Shown here: positions 7,586 to 16,619 of the stretch, one piece after another
How positions within the stretch are numbered: the stretch's first letter is position 1
How the letters are laid out: every line of letters starts with the position of its first letter
Assembly (NCBI GenBank): GCA_017440965.1
Contig: JAFSGH010000018.1
Coordinates: 1 to 64,000, forward strand
Origin: Clostridia bacterium
GTDB taxonomy: Bacteria; Bacillota; Clostridia; Oscillospirales; Acutalibacteraceae
Direction of reading: 5' to 3'
DNA: 64,000 nucleotides
Translations under genes and position numbers: made by a program
Notes under the pieces: model-generated
The model's input: the letters and a program-made list of their open reading frames with translations, nothing else
Database searches by the model: none
What the model was told of the DNA's origin: nothing

Positions 7586-9277
7586 ATGAAAAAAATTATT
7601 TCACTGCTTATGAGTTTAGTTTTGATCTGCACTTCCTTTGTTATTATATCATCCGCAGCAGAGGGAGAGCTTACCGTTACCGTAGCAAATGACCTGCATC
7701 TTGACTACAAGGACGCAACCGCAGAGAAGGTAGCAAAAAGAAATTCCCTCAGCGAGGAATATGCCCACGCTTCCTCAGGCGGACAGCTTCCCTATGAATC
7801 AGTAGCAATAATCAAGGCATTCCTCAGAGACGCTTCTGCCGGTGAAAGCAATATTGTTCTTTTGCCCGGCGACCTTACCACAGTAGGTACGGCAGCTGAG
7901 CACGAGGCTTTTATAGCTCTCATCAGAGAATTTGAAGAGACAACAGGCAAAAAGGTATTTGTTGTTCCCGGTAACCACGATCTTTTTGATACAACAGTTG
8001 CTGAATTTGAAGCACTTTATGCCGACTTCGGTTATAGTGAGGCTATTGCAAACGATCCCAAAACAGCTTCCTATGTGGCTGAGCTCGAAAACGGCTACAG
8101 ACTTCTTGCTATCGACTCAACAAAGCCCGGTCTTTCACCTCACGGTGTTACGGCTGATCTTGTAAGCTGGGTAAAGGCACAGTGTGATGCTGCCAAGGCA
8201 GACGGAAAGAAGCTTATTGCAATAATGCACCATAACCTTATACAGCACATAGTTCTTGTCAGCCTCTTCCATCCCACTGCAGTTGTAACAGACGGCTCAA
8301 ATACACTTGCCGATACACTTGCAGACGGCGGTGTAAAATACATTTTCACCGCTCATACACACGATCATGATATTGCAATGCACACATCTCCCAACGGAAA
8401 TGTTCTTTACGACTGCGTTACCACGGCTCTCAATGCATACCCCTGCGCATACAGGGTCGTGACCTTCGGTGACAGCGTAAAACTTGAGACAAAATATGTC
8501 CGCAATATAGACACATCCCTTCTTCCCGCAGGTATTCACGAGAACGCCCTTGCACTTGCTGAGAGCAACTTCCTTAAGTATGCAAAGAACTGTACATATT
8601 TAGGTATCAAGCTCACTATCAGTGCTTACACAAAGCCCGCAACACTCAAAAAATACATCAAGACCGATGATGAGGCTCTTCAGGCTATCCTTGATCCCGC
8701 TATCGAAAAGGTATGCGAGGTTCTGAATATGCCCATATATAAGGCACAGGAAACAGAAAAGGGTAAGAGCATTGAGTCAATGGCTGAGGAAAGACTCAAA
8801 ACTACCATTCCCGCATCAGACTATGAGACACTTATCGATATTGCCGTAAAGCTTTATCAGGCACACGCAGAGGGCGATGAGAACATCCCCGGCTACAAGG
8901 ACGAGATAGTTATCCTTCAAAGAGCAGTCGCAACAGCTGTAAACTATGCACTTGAGGATCTTTCTGCTGAAGATTATGCTCTCGTGCTCGGCTTTGTAAC
9001 AGAGCTTCTTGATGTTGAGCTGTCACCTGAGATCCTTTCTACCATCGGCGGAGCACTTGAAAAATTCAAGGGCAACGAATTACTGCTCGGTGCCGCAATC
9101 GTCCCCGCGCTTACAAAGTTCACCGTTGACGAAGCACCCGCAGATAACAATATAACTCTTCCCGGCTACGGCAGCAATACCGTAAAAGAAGAGGAAAAGA
9201 GCCTTTTAGATAAGATCAAGGACTTCTTCAAAATGATCTTTGATTTCTTCCATTCCCTTTTCGCAATGATAGCATAA
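7586..9277 (+). CDS. Secreted calcineurin-like metallophosphoesterase
   Basis: About 563 residues from the ATG after AAAGGAGAG. The signal peptide ends near ISSAAEG. The calcineurin-like metal-binding blocks are complete and in order: NDLHLDY, LLPGDLTTVG, VVPGNHDLFD, IMHHNLIQH and FTAHTHDHD. It should hydrolyse a phosphoester outside the membrane; the substrate is unknown. About 270 further residues are mostly helical, and the end is a Phe-rich amphipathic stretch (KIKDFFKMIFDFFHSLFAM), a likely membrane-associating tail. The gene at 30744-32459 has the same architecture and is a paralogue. A terminator follows. Confidence 0.85.
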   Translation: MKKIISLLMSLVLICTSFVIISSAAEGELTVTVANDLHLDYKDATAEKVAKRNSLSEEYAHASSGGQLPYESVAIIKAFLRDASAGESNIVLLPGDLTTVGTAAEHEAFIALIREFEETTGKKVFVVPGNHDLFDTTVAEFEALYADFGYSEAIANDPKTASYVAELENGYRLLAIDSTKPGLSPHGVTADLVSWVKAQCDAAKADGKKLIAIMHHNLIQHIVLVSLFHPTAVVTDGSNTLADTLADGGVKYIFTAHTHDHDIAMHTSPNGNVLYDCVTTALNAYPCAYRVVTFGDSVKLETKYVRNIDTSLLPAGIHENALALAESNFLKYAKNCTYLGIKLTISAYTKPATLKKYIKTDDEALQAILDPAIEKVCEVLNMPIYKAQETEKGKSIESMAEERLKTTIPASDYETLIDIAVKLYQAHAEGDENIPGYKDEIVILQRAVATAVNYALEDLSAEDYALVLGFVTELLDVELSPEILSTIGGALEKFKGNELLLGAAIVPALTKFTVDEAPADNNITLPGYGSNTVKEEEKSLLDKIKDFFKMIFDFFHSLFAMIA

Positions 9278-9285
9278 AGCATCTT

Positions 9286-9320
9286 ACCTGCTCCCTTACA
9301 GCGGAGCAGGTTTTTTTTGT
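9286..9320 (+). terminator. Intrinsic terminator of the secreted phosphoesterase
   Basis: CCTGCTCC pairs with GGAGCAGG, followed by eight T. Confidence 0.9.
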
Positions 9321-9356
9321 TTGCCGAAAAAAATGCTTCTGCGGAATAATTTTTTA

Positions 9357-9385
9357 TTGTCATCCCTGTCGGATTATGATATTTT
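9357..9385 (+). promoter_or_regulatory. Possible promoter of the GH42-TIR operon
   Basis: TTGTCA at 9357-9362 and TATTTT at 9380-9385 with a 17-bp spacer, about 125 bp before the GH42 start. The -10 is weak and a second AT-rich hexamer lies just downstream, so the exact start is uncertain. Confidence 0.4.
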
Positions 9386-9510
9386 ATATATAAGTAAAAT
9401 CTTTATTGATTACTTCCTAACCAAAAGTCCGGGGGAACAAGGTGTTTCCCGATATATACAAATTGCTCACCGCGGCAATTCTATGTAATAAAAATAACGG
9501 AGGACAGCTG

Positions 9511-11526
9511 ATGGAGCCCTTAGGATATATAGTACACGGCGGAGATTATAACCCCGACCAATGGATAGATACCCCTGAGATATGGGATGAGGATATGCGT
9601 CTTATGAAGGAGGCGGGTATCAATTCCGCCACTGTCGGAATATTCGCCTGGAGCCTTATTGAACCCGAGGAGGGTGTTTATGATTTCTCCTTCCTTGATA
9701 CAATACTTGATAAAATGCATAAAAACGGCATAAAGGCAATTCTTGCAACCCCCTCAGGCGCGAGACCTCCGTGGCTGAGTCAGAAATATCCCGAGGTGCT
9801 GAGAGTTGAGGAAACAGGCATCAGAAATGAATTCGGTGTCCGTCACAATCACTGTCTGACATCCCCCGTATACCGTGAAAAGGTACAGAATATCAACCGT
9901 CTTCTTGCCGAAAGGTATAAAGACCATCCTGCTCTTATGATGTGGCACATATCAAACGAATATTCGGGAGAGTGTCACTGCGAGAAGTGCCAGAAGGCTT
10001 TCAGAGAATGGCTGAAAAAGGAATATCACAACGATCTTAATGAGCTTAATTTCAAATGGTGGAACGGCTTCTGGAGTCACAGAGTGACCGATTGGGAGCA
10101 GATATCATCACCTAAATTCAGAGGGGAAAACCACGTTTCTGCCCTGAAGCTCTGCTGGAACAGATTTGTTTCCGACAGTCACATCTCATTTTTTGAAAAT
10201 GAGATAAAGCCTCTCAGAGAAATAACACCCGATATCCCCATCACCACAAATATGATGGGCACATATAACGGAATAGACTATCAAAAGCTGGCAAAAAAGC
10301 TTGATATAGTCTCCTATGATTCCTATCCCCCCTTTGATGCGGAGGATCCTCTTGAGGTGGCAAAAAGCTGGACCTTTATATATGATATCTACCGCTCAAT
10401 GGGCGGCAACAAGCCGTTCTTTCTTATGGAAAGCTCTCCCTCACTTGTAAACTGGAGAGATGTAAATAAGCTTCTGATGCCGGGAAGACACGCTCAGAGC
10501 TCAATGCTTGCCGTTTCTCACGGTGCAGACTCGGTGCAGTATTTCCAGTGGAGAAAAAGCCGCGGCGGTCACGAGAAATTCCACGGTGCGGTAGTCGATC
10601 ATATCGGAACAAATGAAACAAGAGTATTCAGGGAAGTGGCAAAGCTCGGTGAACAGCTGAAAAAGCTCGGTGAGGTTACGGGCGGAAAATGCGAAAGCCG
10701 TGTTGCCGTTATCTGTGACTGGGAAAATTCCTGGGCAACAACACATTTTCACGGCTACAACAATCTCAGAAGAGATTATTTTGATGAATGCCAAAAATGG
10801 CATCTGCCCTTCTCCCTTCGCGGTATCCCCTGCGATGTCATAAGTGAAACAGACGATTATTCCTCATATGACCTTATCATTGCACCGTTTATGTATATGC
10901 TGAAGACCAATGTTGAGGAAAAGATCAGAAGCTTTGTAAAAAACGGCGGAAGCTTTGTTGCTACATATCTTTTCGCAGTAGCCGACAAGGACGATATGGT
11001 ATATTACGGCGGACTTCCCGCAAACGGACTTAAGGAGGTCTTCGGTATATGGGCAGAGGAATCCGACGGAATTCCCGAAGGCAGGGAAGGCACTGCCGAA
11101 TACAACAGCAAAGAATATAAGACTCAGCATATCTGCGATGTGATCCATTCGAAGGGTGCTGAGGTTCTCGGCACATACACCTCCGATTTTTATGCGGGAG
11201 AGCCCTCGGTCACAAGAAATTCCTACGGCAAGGGAAAGGCATATTACGCCGCCTTCAGAAATGATGAGGATTTTGCCGACGATTTCTGCAGCGACCTCAT
11301 AAAGGAGCTTTGCATAAAACCCTCCACCGATATAATATTCCCCCGGGATATTATCATCAGAAAAAGAGGCGAGCTTATTTTTATCCTGAATTTCACTGAT
11401 GAGGAGAAGGCTGTCACGCTCGATAAGACATATTACGACATCCTCAGCGAAACGGATGTAACCGGAATTCTACCCATACCGGAAAACGGCTATTGTATAC
11501 TTAAACAAAAGGAGATACTTAAATGA
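9511..11526 (+). CDS. GH42 beta-galactosidase
   Basis: About 671 residues. I use the ATG at 9511, seven bases after GGAGG, because the conserved N-terminus (GGDYNPDQW) follows at once. No signal peptide, so it is cytoplasmic. The family-42 TIM barrel shows the acid/base Glu150 in ISNEYSGE, followed by a Cys cluster (ECHCEKC) that binds zinc in many GH42 enzymes, and the nucleophile Glu307 in FFLMESSPS. A trimerisation domain (APFMYMLKTN, FVKNGGSFVATY) and a small C-terminal beta domain follow. It releases terminal beta-galactose from oligosaccharides. Its TGA overlaps the ATG of the TIR-like gene (ATGA), so the two are translationally coupled. Confidence 0.92.
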   Translation: MEPLGYIVHGGDYNPDQWIDTPEIWDEDMRLMKEAGINSATVGIFAWSLIEPEEGVYDFSFLDTILDKMHKNGIKAILATPSGARPPWLSQKYPEVLRVEETGIRNEFGVRHNHCLTSPVYREKVQNINRLLAERYKDHPALMMWHISNEYSGECHCEKCQKAFREWLKKEYHNDLNELNFKWWNGFWSHRVTDWEQISSPKFRGENHVSALKLCWNRFVSDSHISFFENEIKPLREITPDIPITTNMMGTYNGIDYQKLAKKLDIVSYDSYPPFDAEDPLEVAKSWTFIYDIYRSMGGNKPFFLMESSPSLVNWRDVNKLLMPGRHAQSSMLAVSHGADSVQYFQWRKSRGGHEKFHGAVVDHIGTNETRVFREVAKLGEQLKKLGEVTGGKCESRVAVICDWENSWATTHFHGYNNLRRDYFDECQKWHLPFSLRGIPCDVISETDDYSSYDLIIAPFMYMLKTNVEEKIRSFVKNGGSFVATYLFAVADKDDMVYYGGLPANGLKEVFGIWAEESDGIPEGREGTAEYNSKEYKTQHICDVIHSKGAEVLGTYTSDFYAGEPSVTRNSYGKGKAYYAAFRNDEDFADDFCSDLIKELCIKPSTDIIFPRDIIIRKRGELIFILNFTDEEKAVTLDKTYYDILSETDVTGILPIPENGYCILKQKEILK

Positions 11527-12842
11527 AGGGACGCATATTTATCGCCTGGAGCGGTACTAACGATATTGCATTAAAGGTTAAGGACTATCTTGAAACACAG
11601 GACTACACAGGTGTTGTCGGGGGAGCCGCAAGAGCTACGACGGGACTTTTTGTAGGTCATACCGTTCTTGACGAGATCAATCACTGCAATCAGGCAATAT
11701 TCATCGTACAGAAAAAGGATAACGGAAATATAAGCAACAATCTTATGTTCGAATTCGGATATTCTCTTGCAAAATTCAACTCAAATAAGATCCACGTTTT
11801 TTATGTGGATATAGATCAGAATGATGACACCATACCTTCTGATATTCAGGGAATATGGGCAGACTACTATAATACAAAAAACTGCACAGATGTTGCAAAA
11901 ACCATTACGGAAAAATTCCTGTCAGACCAGAAATATATAATTCCCGAGGACAAAATGTCCGTTGTCAATAATTATTACGGAATAAAGGACCTTCTGCTTC
12001 ACTATACGGAAAGTCCCAAATGCTCCGAATATGAGCTTGCACAGTATATTCTGTTTTTTGCCATTGCTTCCTATATGCATACAAATGAAAAAGAGGCTTT
12101 GGCTTGCCTTCAGGATTTTACCAAAAGACTCTATAATCCCAGCAAGGAGCTTGCTCTTGCGGCAAGCCTCGCAATATGCTATATAGAAACTCTGTCCTGC
12201 ATACAAAAGACGGCTGAAACTCTGTTTTTGAAAAAAGAGGATTTCAGAACGGCAAACAGAAAACTCGGAAATATGGCAGAAGAGGTAGAACTATGGGAAG
12301 AGGACGATTTTTCACAGTGGCTTCTTGTTATAATCTATGATGTTATAAATTATGCTCAGATACTTTACGCCTCAAATCCCGATACCAAGCCTGAAAGAAG
12401 AGAAGCTTATCTCAGAGAAAGCATCAACTATGCAGAAAATTGCCTTGCCATATGCGATAAGCTGCTTATGAGTCCTCAGAATCAGCATTTCACTGAGCTT
12501 TTCAAGGCATATATGTACAGAAATCTTGCAACTGCCCATAAAATGCTCAATTCAGATGACAATACCATCAGAGCTCTTCTTTCCTCATCTTATAAAATGC
12601 GCGAATCCCTCTGGGATCACTATAACGAGGCTCAGAGAATTAATGCCATCATACTTGAAAACTTTGAAATGGAATATTTCCTTGCCTTAAGCGAAGAGCT
12701 TGAATATATGGAGGATGAGCTTGACCGTGACGACTTCAAGGAAGAATGTGAGGATTATATTCTGAGAGTTCAGGCGGCAAACCGTGAAAAATCCCATTTT
12801 ATTCATAAGATAGAGCTTAACATAAAGAACAACGAGGATTGA
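11523..12842 (+). CDS. TIR-like (predicted nucleotide-binding) protein with C-terminal helical repeats
   Basis: 439 residues; ATG overlaps the GH42 stop and follows AAAGGAG. Residues 1-125 match the TIR-like fold of PF10137-type predicted nucleotide-binding proteins: RIFIAWSG start, LDEINHCNQAIFIV, then the signature NNLMFEFGYSLAKF with Glu77 at the catalytic position of NAD-cleaving TIR enzymes, and IPSDIQGIW. The other ~300 residues are helical with a TPR-like pattern and no membrane segment, suiting a ligand- or partner-sensing part. Family knowledge suggests NAD+ hydrolysis or nucleotide signalling in immunity; the location inside a galactosidase operon and the coupling to a nucleoside-hydrolase-like gene are unusual. 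Function is inference. Confidence 0.75.
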   Translation: MKGRIFIAWSGTNDIALKVKDYLETQDYTGVVGGAARATTGLFVGHTVLDEINHCNQAIFIVQKKDNGNISNNLMFEFGYSLAKFNSNKIHVFYVDIDQNDDTIPSDIQGIWADYYNTKNCTDVAKTITEKFLSDQKYIIPEDKMSVVNNYYGIKDLLLHYTESPKCSEYELAQYILFFAIASYMHTNEKEALACLQDFTKRLYNPSKELALAASLAICYIETLSCIQKTAETLFLKKEDFRTANRKLGNMAEEVELWEEDDFSQWLLVIIYDVINYAQILYASNPDTKPERREAYLRESINYAENCLAICDKLLMSPQNQHFTELFKAYMYRNLATAHKMLNSDDNTIRALLSSSYKMRESLWDHYNEAQRINAIILENFEMEYFLALSEELEYMEDELDRDDFKEECEDYILRVQAANREKSHFIHKIELNIKNNED

Positions 12843-12850
12843 TATACAAA

Positions 12851-13642
12851 ATGAAGGATATTGTAATTTTTGCCGATTACGGTCTTGACGACGCTGCAGC
12901 TACTGTCAGCATTTTTAACTCTTGTGAAAAATTTAATAATATCATAATTATCCCCATAGGCGGCAATGTTCCCGTGGAAATGTCTTACAGAAATTGCTGT
13001 ACTCTTCTGTCATACTACCCGTTGCTTTGGGATAAGGTGACTGTTGTAAACACCTGTAACATAAAGCAGCCGAATGAATACCTCGCAGATATTCACGGTG
13101 TTGACGGAATGGGAGATGTTTTTTCCCATCCCGACAAAAAGCCTGAGATCAATGAGATAACCTTCAGCGAATGGCTGAAAAAATACACGGGAGAAGAGAC
13201 AGTTCTTAGCCTCGGACCTATGACGCTTGTAAAGGAAGCTGTTATGAAAAAGGCTCCCGCAGAGCTTATTATTATGGGCGGCTGTGTTCATGAGGAGCCG
13301 AATTTCAACGGACACGAATTCAATCACTGTCTCGATATCGAGGCTTTCAATTACTGCGTAAAGCATCCCCATGTTGCAATAACTCTTGATACCTGCCGAA
13401 CAAAGACACTTGATATGAGGCAGTATGAGATAACGGACGATACCGTTCACGCAATGATAATCAGAGCCGATCAGAGACTCAGCATCTCAAGGCAGGAGGA
13501 CGGCTGTTATGTATGGGATGATATTGCCGCAAATTATATACTTCATCCCGAAAGATTTGAAATAATAAGGGAAACAGATCCCGACGGCAATCTCCTTTGC
13601 AATGCACGGTATATTTCCGACAAGCTTTATTTTGAAAATTGA
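12851..13642 (+). CDS. Inosine-uridine nucleoside hydrolase-like protein
   Basis: About 263 residues. The ATG at 12851 is preferred; a TTG at 12839 overlapping the TIR-like stop would extend it by four residues. The IUNH pattern is clear: N-terminal DYGLDDAAA carrying the calcium-binding Asp cluster, HGVDGMGD, LGPMTLVKEA, MGGCVHEEP, and EFNHCLDIEA. Family enzymes cleave the N-ribosidic bond of nucleosides. The C-terminal His-Asp pair of typical members reads Trp-Asp here (VWDDIAANY), so the leaving-group specificity may differ. It lies nine bases after the TIR-like gene, suggesting a linked role on an NAD- or nucleoside-derived substrate (inference). Confidence 0.75.
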   Translation: MKDIVIFADYGLDDAAATVSIFNSCEKFNNIIIIPIGGNVPVEMSYRNCCTLLSYYPLLWDKVTVVNTCNIKQPNEYLADIHGVDGMGDVFSHPDKKPEINEITFSEWLKKYTGEETVLSLGPMTLVKEAVMKKAPAELIIMGGCVHEEPNFNGHEFNHCLDIEAFNYCVKHPHVAITLDTCRTKTLDMRQYEITDDTVHAMIIRADQRLSISRQEDGCYVWDDIAANYILHPERFEIIRETDPDGNLLCNARYISDKLYFEN

Positions 13643-13666
13643 TTTTCTCACGGAAAGGAAATAAAA

Positions 13667-14527
13667 ATGAGCAGATTTCTGGAAGCTTTTGAAAAATTTA
13701 TCAGAGATAACAATGCAAGAGTTTTCTCAATAGCCGAAATGACGGGAGATAATGCTCCTGAAAAAATTGAAATTCAGGAAAACAATGCCTGTCAGAACAT
13801 ATACTCCGTATCAAAAATGTATACCGTAACAGCCGTCGGCATACTCTGTGACAGAGGCCTTTTGTCGGTGGACGAGACGGTAACGGATATTCTCGGTGAT
13901 GAATGCCCCGAGGGCTATGACAAAAACTGGGAGAAGACCACCGTTGATATGCTTATGCGTCATATGACAGGCATTCCCGGAGGCTTTGACACGGATGTTT
14001 TTGATGCATCAGAATACGATCCGGATTACCTCAGGGAGATAATGCTCAAAAAATGGACCTGCCCGCCCGATACCGAAAGGCATTACAGCGATGCAGGCTA
14101 TTACATTCTTTCAAGAATAGTCAACAAAAAAGCCGGCAAGCCCCTGTTCGCCTTTTGTTGGGAAAATATCTTCCTGCCCTTAGGCTTCAGAGAGGCGGCA
14201 TGGAGCTGCTGTCCCAAGGGACACGCCATAGGCGGCACAGCTCTTTATATCAGAACCGAGGATATGATAAAGCTCGGCGGTGTATACCTCAACAAAGGTA
14301 TTTATCACAAAAAACGCATCATATCCGAAAAATGGGTGGAAAGAGTGCTTGAAAGACAATATGAATTTGCTCCCAACGGTATAAAGGATTCATACAACAA
14401 GGGCGGAATGAACGGTCAGAATCTGCTTGTCATACCCTCACAGAACAGAGTTGTTGCCTGGCAGGGCTATGATATACATCCCGGAGGTCCCGACCTTACA
14501 AGATTTGCCGCAGAATACGAGGACTGA
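13667..14527 (+). CDS. Beta-lactamase-fold serine hydrolase
   Basis: 286 residues; ATG after AAAGGAAA. It belongs to the class C beta-lactamase/penicillin-binding-like family (PF00144). The nucleophile motif SxxK appears as SVSKMYT near residue 50, followed by the hydrophobic helix and LLSVDETVTDIL. The second motif is HYSDAGY, with Asp in place of the usual Asn (YxN), seen in esterase members. No signal peptide, so this is probably a cytoplasmic esterase or amide hydrolase rather than a drug-resistance enzyme. It sits in the GH42 operon, 24 bp after the nucleoside-hydrolase-like gene. Confidence 0.75.
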   Translation: MSRFLEAFEKFIRDNNARVFSIAEMTGDNAPEKIEIQENNACQNIYSVSKMYTVTAVGILCDRGLLSVDETVTDILGDECPEGYDKNWEKTTVDMLMRHMTGIPGGFDTDVFDASEYDPDYLREIMLKKWTCPPDTERHYSDAGYYILSRIVNKKAGKPLFAFCWENIFLPLGFREAAWSCCPKGHAIGGTALYIRTEDMIKLGGVYLNKGIYHKKRIISEKWVERVLERQYEFAPNGIKDSYNKGGMNGQNLLVIPSQNRVVAWQGYDIHPGGPDLTRFAAEYED

Positions 14528-14531
14528 TATT

Positions 14532-15563
14532 ATGAAAAAGCTTATAAACGAAAGACAGCTTCCCTCACTTTTATCAAGAGAAGAGATGCTCGGTATACTT
14601 CAAAGAGAGGAATACGGCTTTATGCCGCCATCTCCCGACTGCATCAGCTTTTCAAAGGCTCCCTTAAGAAACGAAAATGTATTTGCAGGTAAAGGACTTC
14701 TTTGGGAAATAACAGTAGCCCTTAAGATAAACGGAAAAGATTTTTCCTTTCCTGTATCGCTTATGATTCCCGAGGGTGAAGGACCTTTCCCGTTTTTTGT
14801 AAATATCAACTTTGAAAAGAATATACCCAATTATTATTTCCCTGCAGAGGAGATACTGGATAACGGCTTTGCCGCATTTAATCTCTATTTCAAGGATGTA
14901 ACGGCAGATAATGACGACTTCTCCGACGGTCTTGCAGGAGTAATTTTCCCTGAAGGAAGAAAAAACAATACGGATTGCGGAAAGATAGCTATGTGGGCGT
15001 GGGCAGCACAAAGGTGCCTTGACTATGCCGAAACCGAGCCGAGACTCGACATGAAAAGAGCCGCTGTCTGCGGTCACTCAAGACTGGGAAAGACTGCTCT
15101 TGTAGCCGCTGCAACGGATGAAAGGTTCTATTATGCACATTCCAATGATTCAGGCTGCTCCGGTGCGTCGATAGCAAGAGACAATACGGGTGAAACTGTT
15201 TCGGATATCTGCCGCGTTTTTCCCTATTGGTTCTGTGAGAATTATAAAAAATATACCGACAATGAATATTCAATGCCCTTCGATCAGCATTTCCTGCTGG
15301 CATCAATTGCTCCCCGCTTTGTTACGGTCGGCTCTGCCGATGAAGACGCCTGGGCAGATCCCACGGGAGAGCAGCTCTCCTGCTTTGCCGCCTCCCCCGC
15401 CTTTGAAAAAGACGGACAAAGCGGCTTCATCTGCGACAGAAAAGCCGTTACAGGAGATACCTTCTTTGAGGGCAATATAGGATATTTCCTGAGAAAAGGC
15501 AGACATTTCTTCTCAAGAGAAGACTGGAATAAAATGTTTGAATTCATCAGATCAAAAAACTGA
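14532..15563 (+). CDS. CE15-like (glucuronoyl esterase) alpha/beta hydrolase
   Basis: About 343 residues from the ATG nine bases after CGAGG; a longer frame starts inside the upstream gene but lacks a ribosome site. The signature GHSRLGKTAL with Ser183 matches the GxSRxGK nucleophile elbow of carbohydrate esterase family 15. SNDSGCSGAS and the acidic stretch VGSADEDAWADP fit the same family. Family members cut ester links between glucuronic acid side chains and lignin or related substituents. There is no signal peptide, so an intracellular substrate is expected. Last gene of the GH42 operon; a terminator follows. Confidence 0.8.
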   Translation: MKKLINERQLPSLLSREEMLGILQREEYGFMPPSPDCISFSKAPLRNENVFAGKGLLWEITVALKINGKDFSFPVSLMIPEGEGPFPFFVNINFEKNIPNYYFPAEEILDNGFAAFNLYFKDVTADNDDFSDGLAGVIFPEGRKNNTDCGKIAMWAWAAQRCLDYAETEPRLDMKRAAVCGHSRLGKTALVAAATDERFYYAHSNDSGCSGASIARDNTGETVSDICRVFPYWFCENYKKYTDNEYSMPFDQHFLLASIAPRFVTVGSADEDAWADPTGEQLSCFAASPAFEKDGQSGFICDRKAVTGDTFFEGNIGYFLRKGRHFFSREDWNKMFEFIRSKN

Positions 15564-15575
15564 ACAGAAAAAATC

Positions 15576-15616
15576 GGCATCCGCAGCATAAATGCGGATG
15601 TCTTTTCTTTTAATTT
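15576..15616 (+). terminator. Terminator of the GH42-CE15 operon
   Basis: GGCATCCGCA pairs with TGCGGATGTC around GCATAAA (15576-15602), followed by TTTTCTTTTAA. Confidence 0.85.
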
Positions 15617-15669
15617 CAATAATATGCAGCAAAAAAATCAAGCATTTTTCTTTTATGTAAGTTTTCTTC

Positions 15670-15698
15670 TTGAAAAAATATAAGCTATATAATATAAT
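15670..15698 (+). promoter_or_regulatory. Sigma-A promoter of rlmB
   Basis: TTGAAA at 15670-15675 and TATAAT at 15693-15698 with a 17-bp spacer. The surroundings are very AT-rich and other TATAAT-like words follow. Confidence 0.7.
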
Positions 15699-15735
15699 AT
15701 ATTCTGTATAATTATATTGAAAGATGTGTGCTTTT

Positions 15736-16602
15736 ATGGCTTACGAGAAAAAGAACGGAAATTTTAATAAAGAATACCGTCCGAGAGGCGGGGAAAAGGA
15801 AGGCTATGTAGGAGAAGACAAAAAAAGAAGCTTCCGAGACAATAAGCCTGAGGAAAGACCTGAGAGAGCAGAGCCGCGAACCGATCTTATAATCGGAAGA
15901 AACGCAGTAAAGGAGGCTCTTAAGGCAGGAAGACCGGCAGACTCCCTTCTTGTACAAAGAGGTGAGCTTTCAGGAAGCATTAAGCCTATAATTGCAGAAT
16001 GTAAGGAAAAGGGTATCATCGTCAAAGAGGTCGACAGCAAAAAGCTGGATTTTATGTGCGGACATGCTCACCATCAGGGCGTGATAATGATAGCTGCTGC
16101 CCATGAGTATTCAACGGTAGAGGCAATTCTTCAGAGAGCTCAGGAGAAGAATGAGCCGCCATTTATTATAATCTGTGACGGTCTTGAGGATCCCCACAAC
16201 CTCGGAGCAATAATAAGAACTGCCGATGCCGCAGGTGCACACGGAGTTATTATTCCCGAAAGAAGAAGCGTAAGCCTTTCAGGGATCGTGGGAAAAACCT
16301 CTGCGGGTGCTCTCGAATATGTACCCGTTGCAAGAGTAAAAAATATAACATCCACAATAAAAGAGCTTAAAGAAAAGGGCATCTGGGTATATTGTGCCGA
16401 TATGGACGGCACCTTCTACCGAGAGGCAGATCTCTCGGGTGCAATAGCTCTTGTAGTAGGCGGCGAGGGCTCAGGCGTCAGCCGTCTCGTCAAGGAAAAC
16501 TGTGACGGTGTTCTGTCAATACCTATGAAGGGAAATGTCAATTCCCTTAACGCCTCCGTCGCAGCGGCAATACTTATTTTTGAAGCATCAAACGCACGAT
16601 AA
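15736..16602 (+). CDS. rlmB: 23S rRNA 2'-O-methyltransferase (TrmH/SpoU family)
   Basis: About 288 residues. Two in-frame ATGs (15724 and 15736) compete and neither has a strong ribosome site; GAAAG at 15719-15723 suits the second better. A charged, disordered ~40-residue N-terminus precedes the substrate-binding domain (LIIGRNAVKEAL, HAHHQGVIM). The SPOUT knot domain has all three motifs: DPHNLGAIIRTADAAG, LVVGGEGSGVS and SIPMKGNVNSLNASVAAAI. Family enzymes methylate G2251 of 23S rRNA with S-adenosylmethionine. It is followed 17 bp downstream by the large P-ATPase-like gene, probably in one transcript. Confidence 0.88.
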   Translation: MAYEKKNGNFNKEYRPRGGEKEGYVGEDKKRSFRDNKPEERPERAEPRTDLIIGRNAVKEALKAGRPADSLLVQRGELSGSIKPIIAECKEKGIIVKEVDSKKLDFMCGHAHHQGVIMIAAAHEYSTVEAILQRAQEKNEPPFIIICDGLEDPHNLGAIIRTADAAGAHGVIIPERRSVSLSGIVGKTSAGALEYVPVARVKNITSTIKELKEKGIWVYCADMDGTFYREADLSGAIALVVGGEGSGVSRLVKENCDGVLSIPMKGNVNSLNASVAAAILIFEASNAR

Positions 16603-16619
16603 GAAAGTGGGGGAAAGAT

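Noticed and set aside
13667..14527. Antibiotic-resistance beta-lactamase
   Set aside because: It lacks a signal peptide, has Asp in place of the usual Asn of YxN, and sits in a carbohydrate operon; an esterase is more likely.
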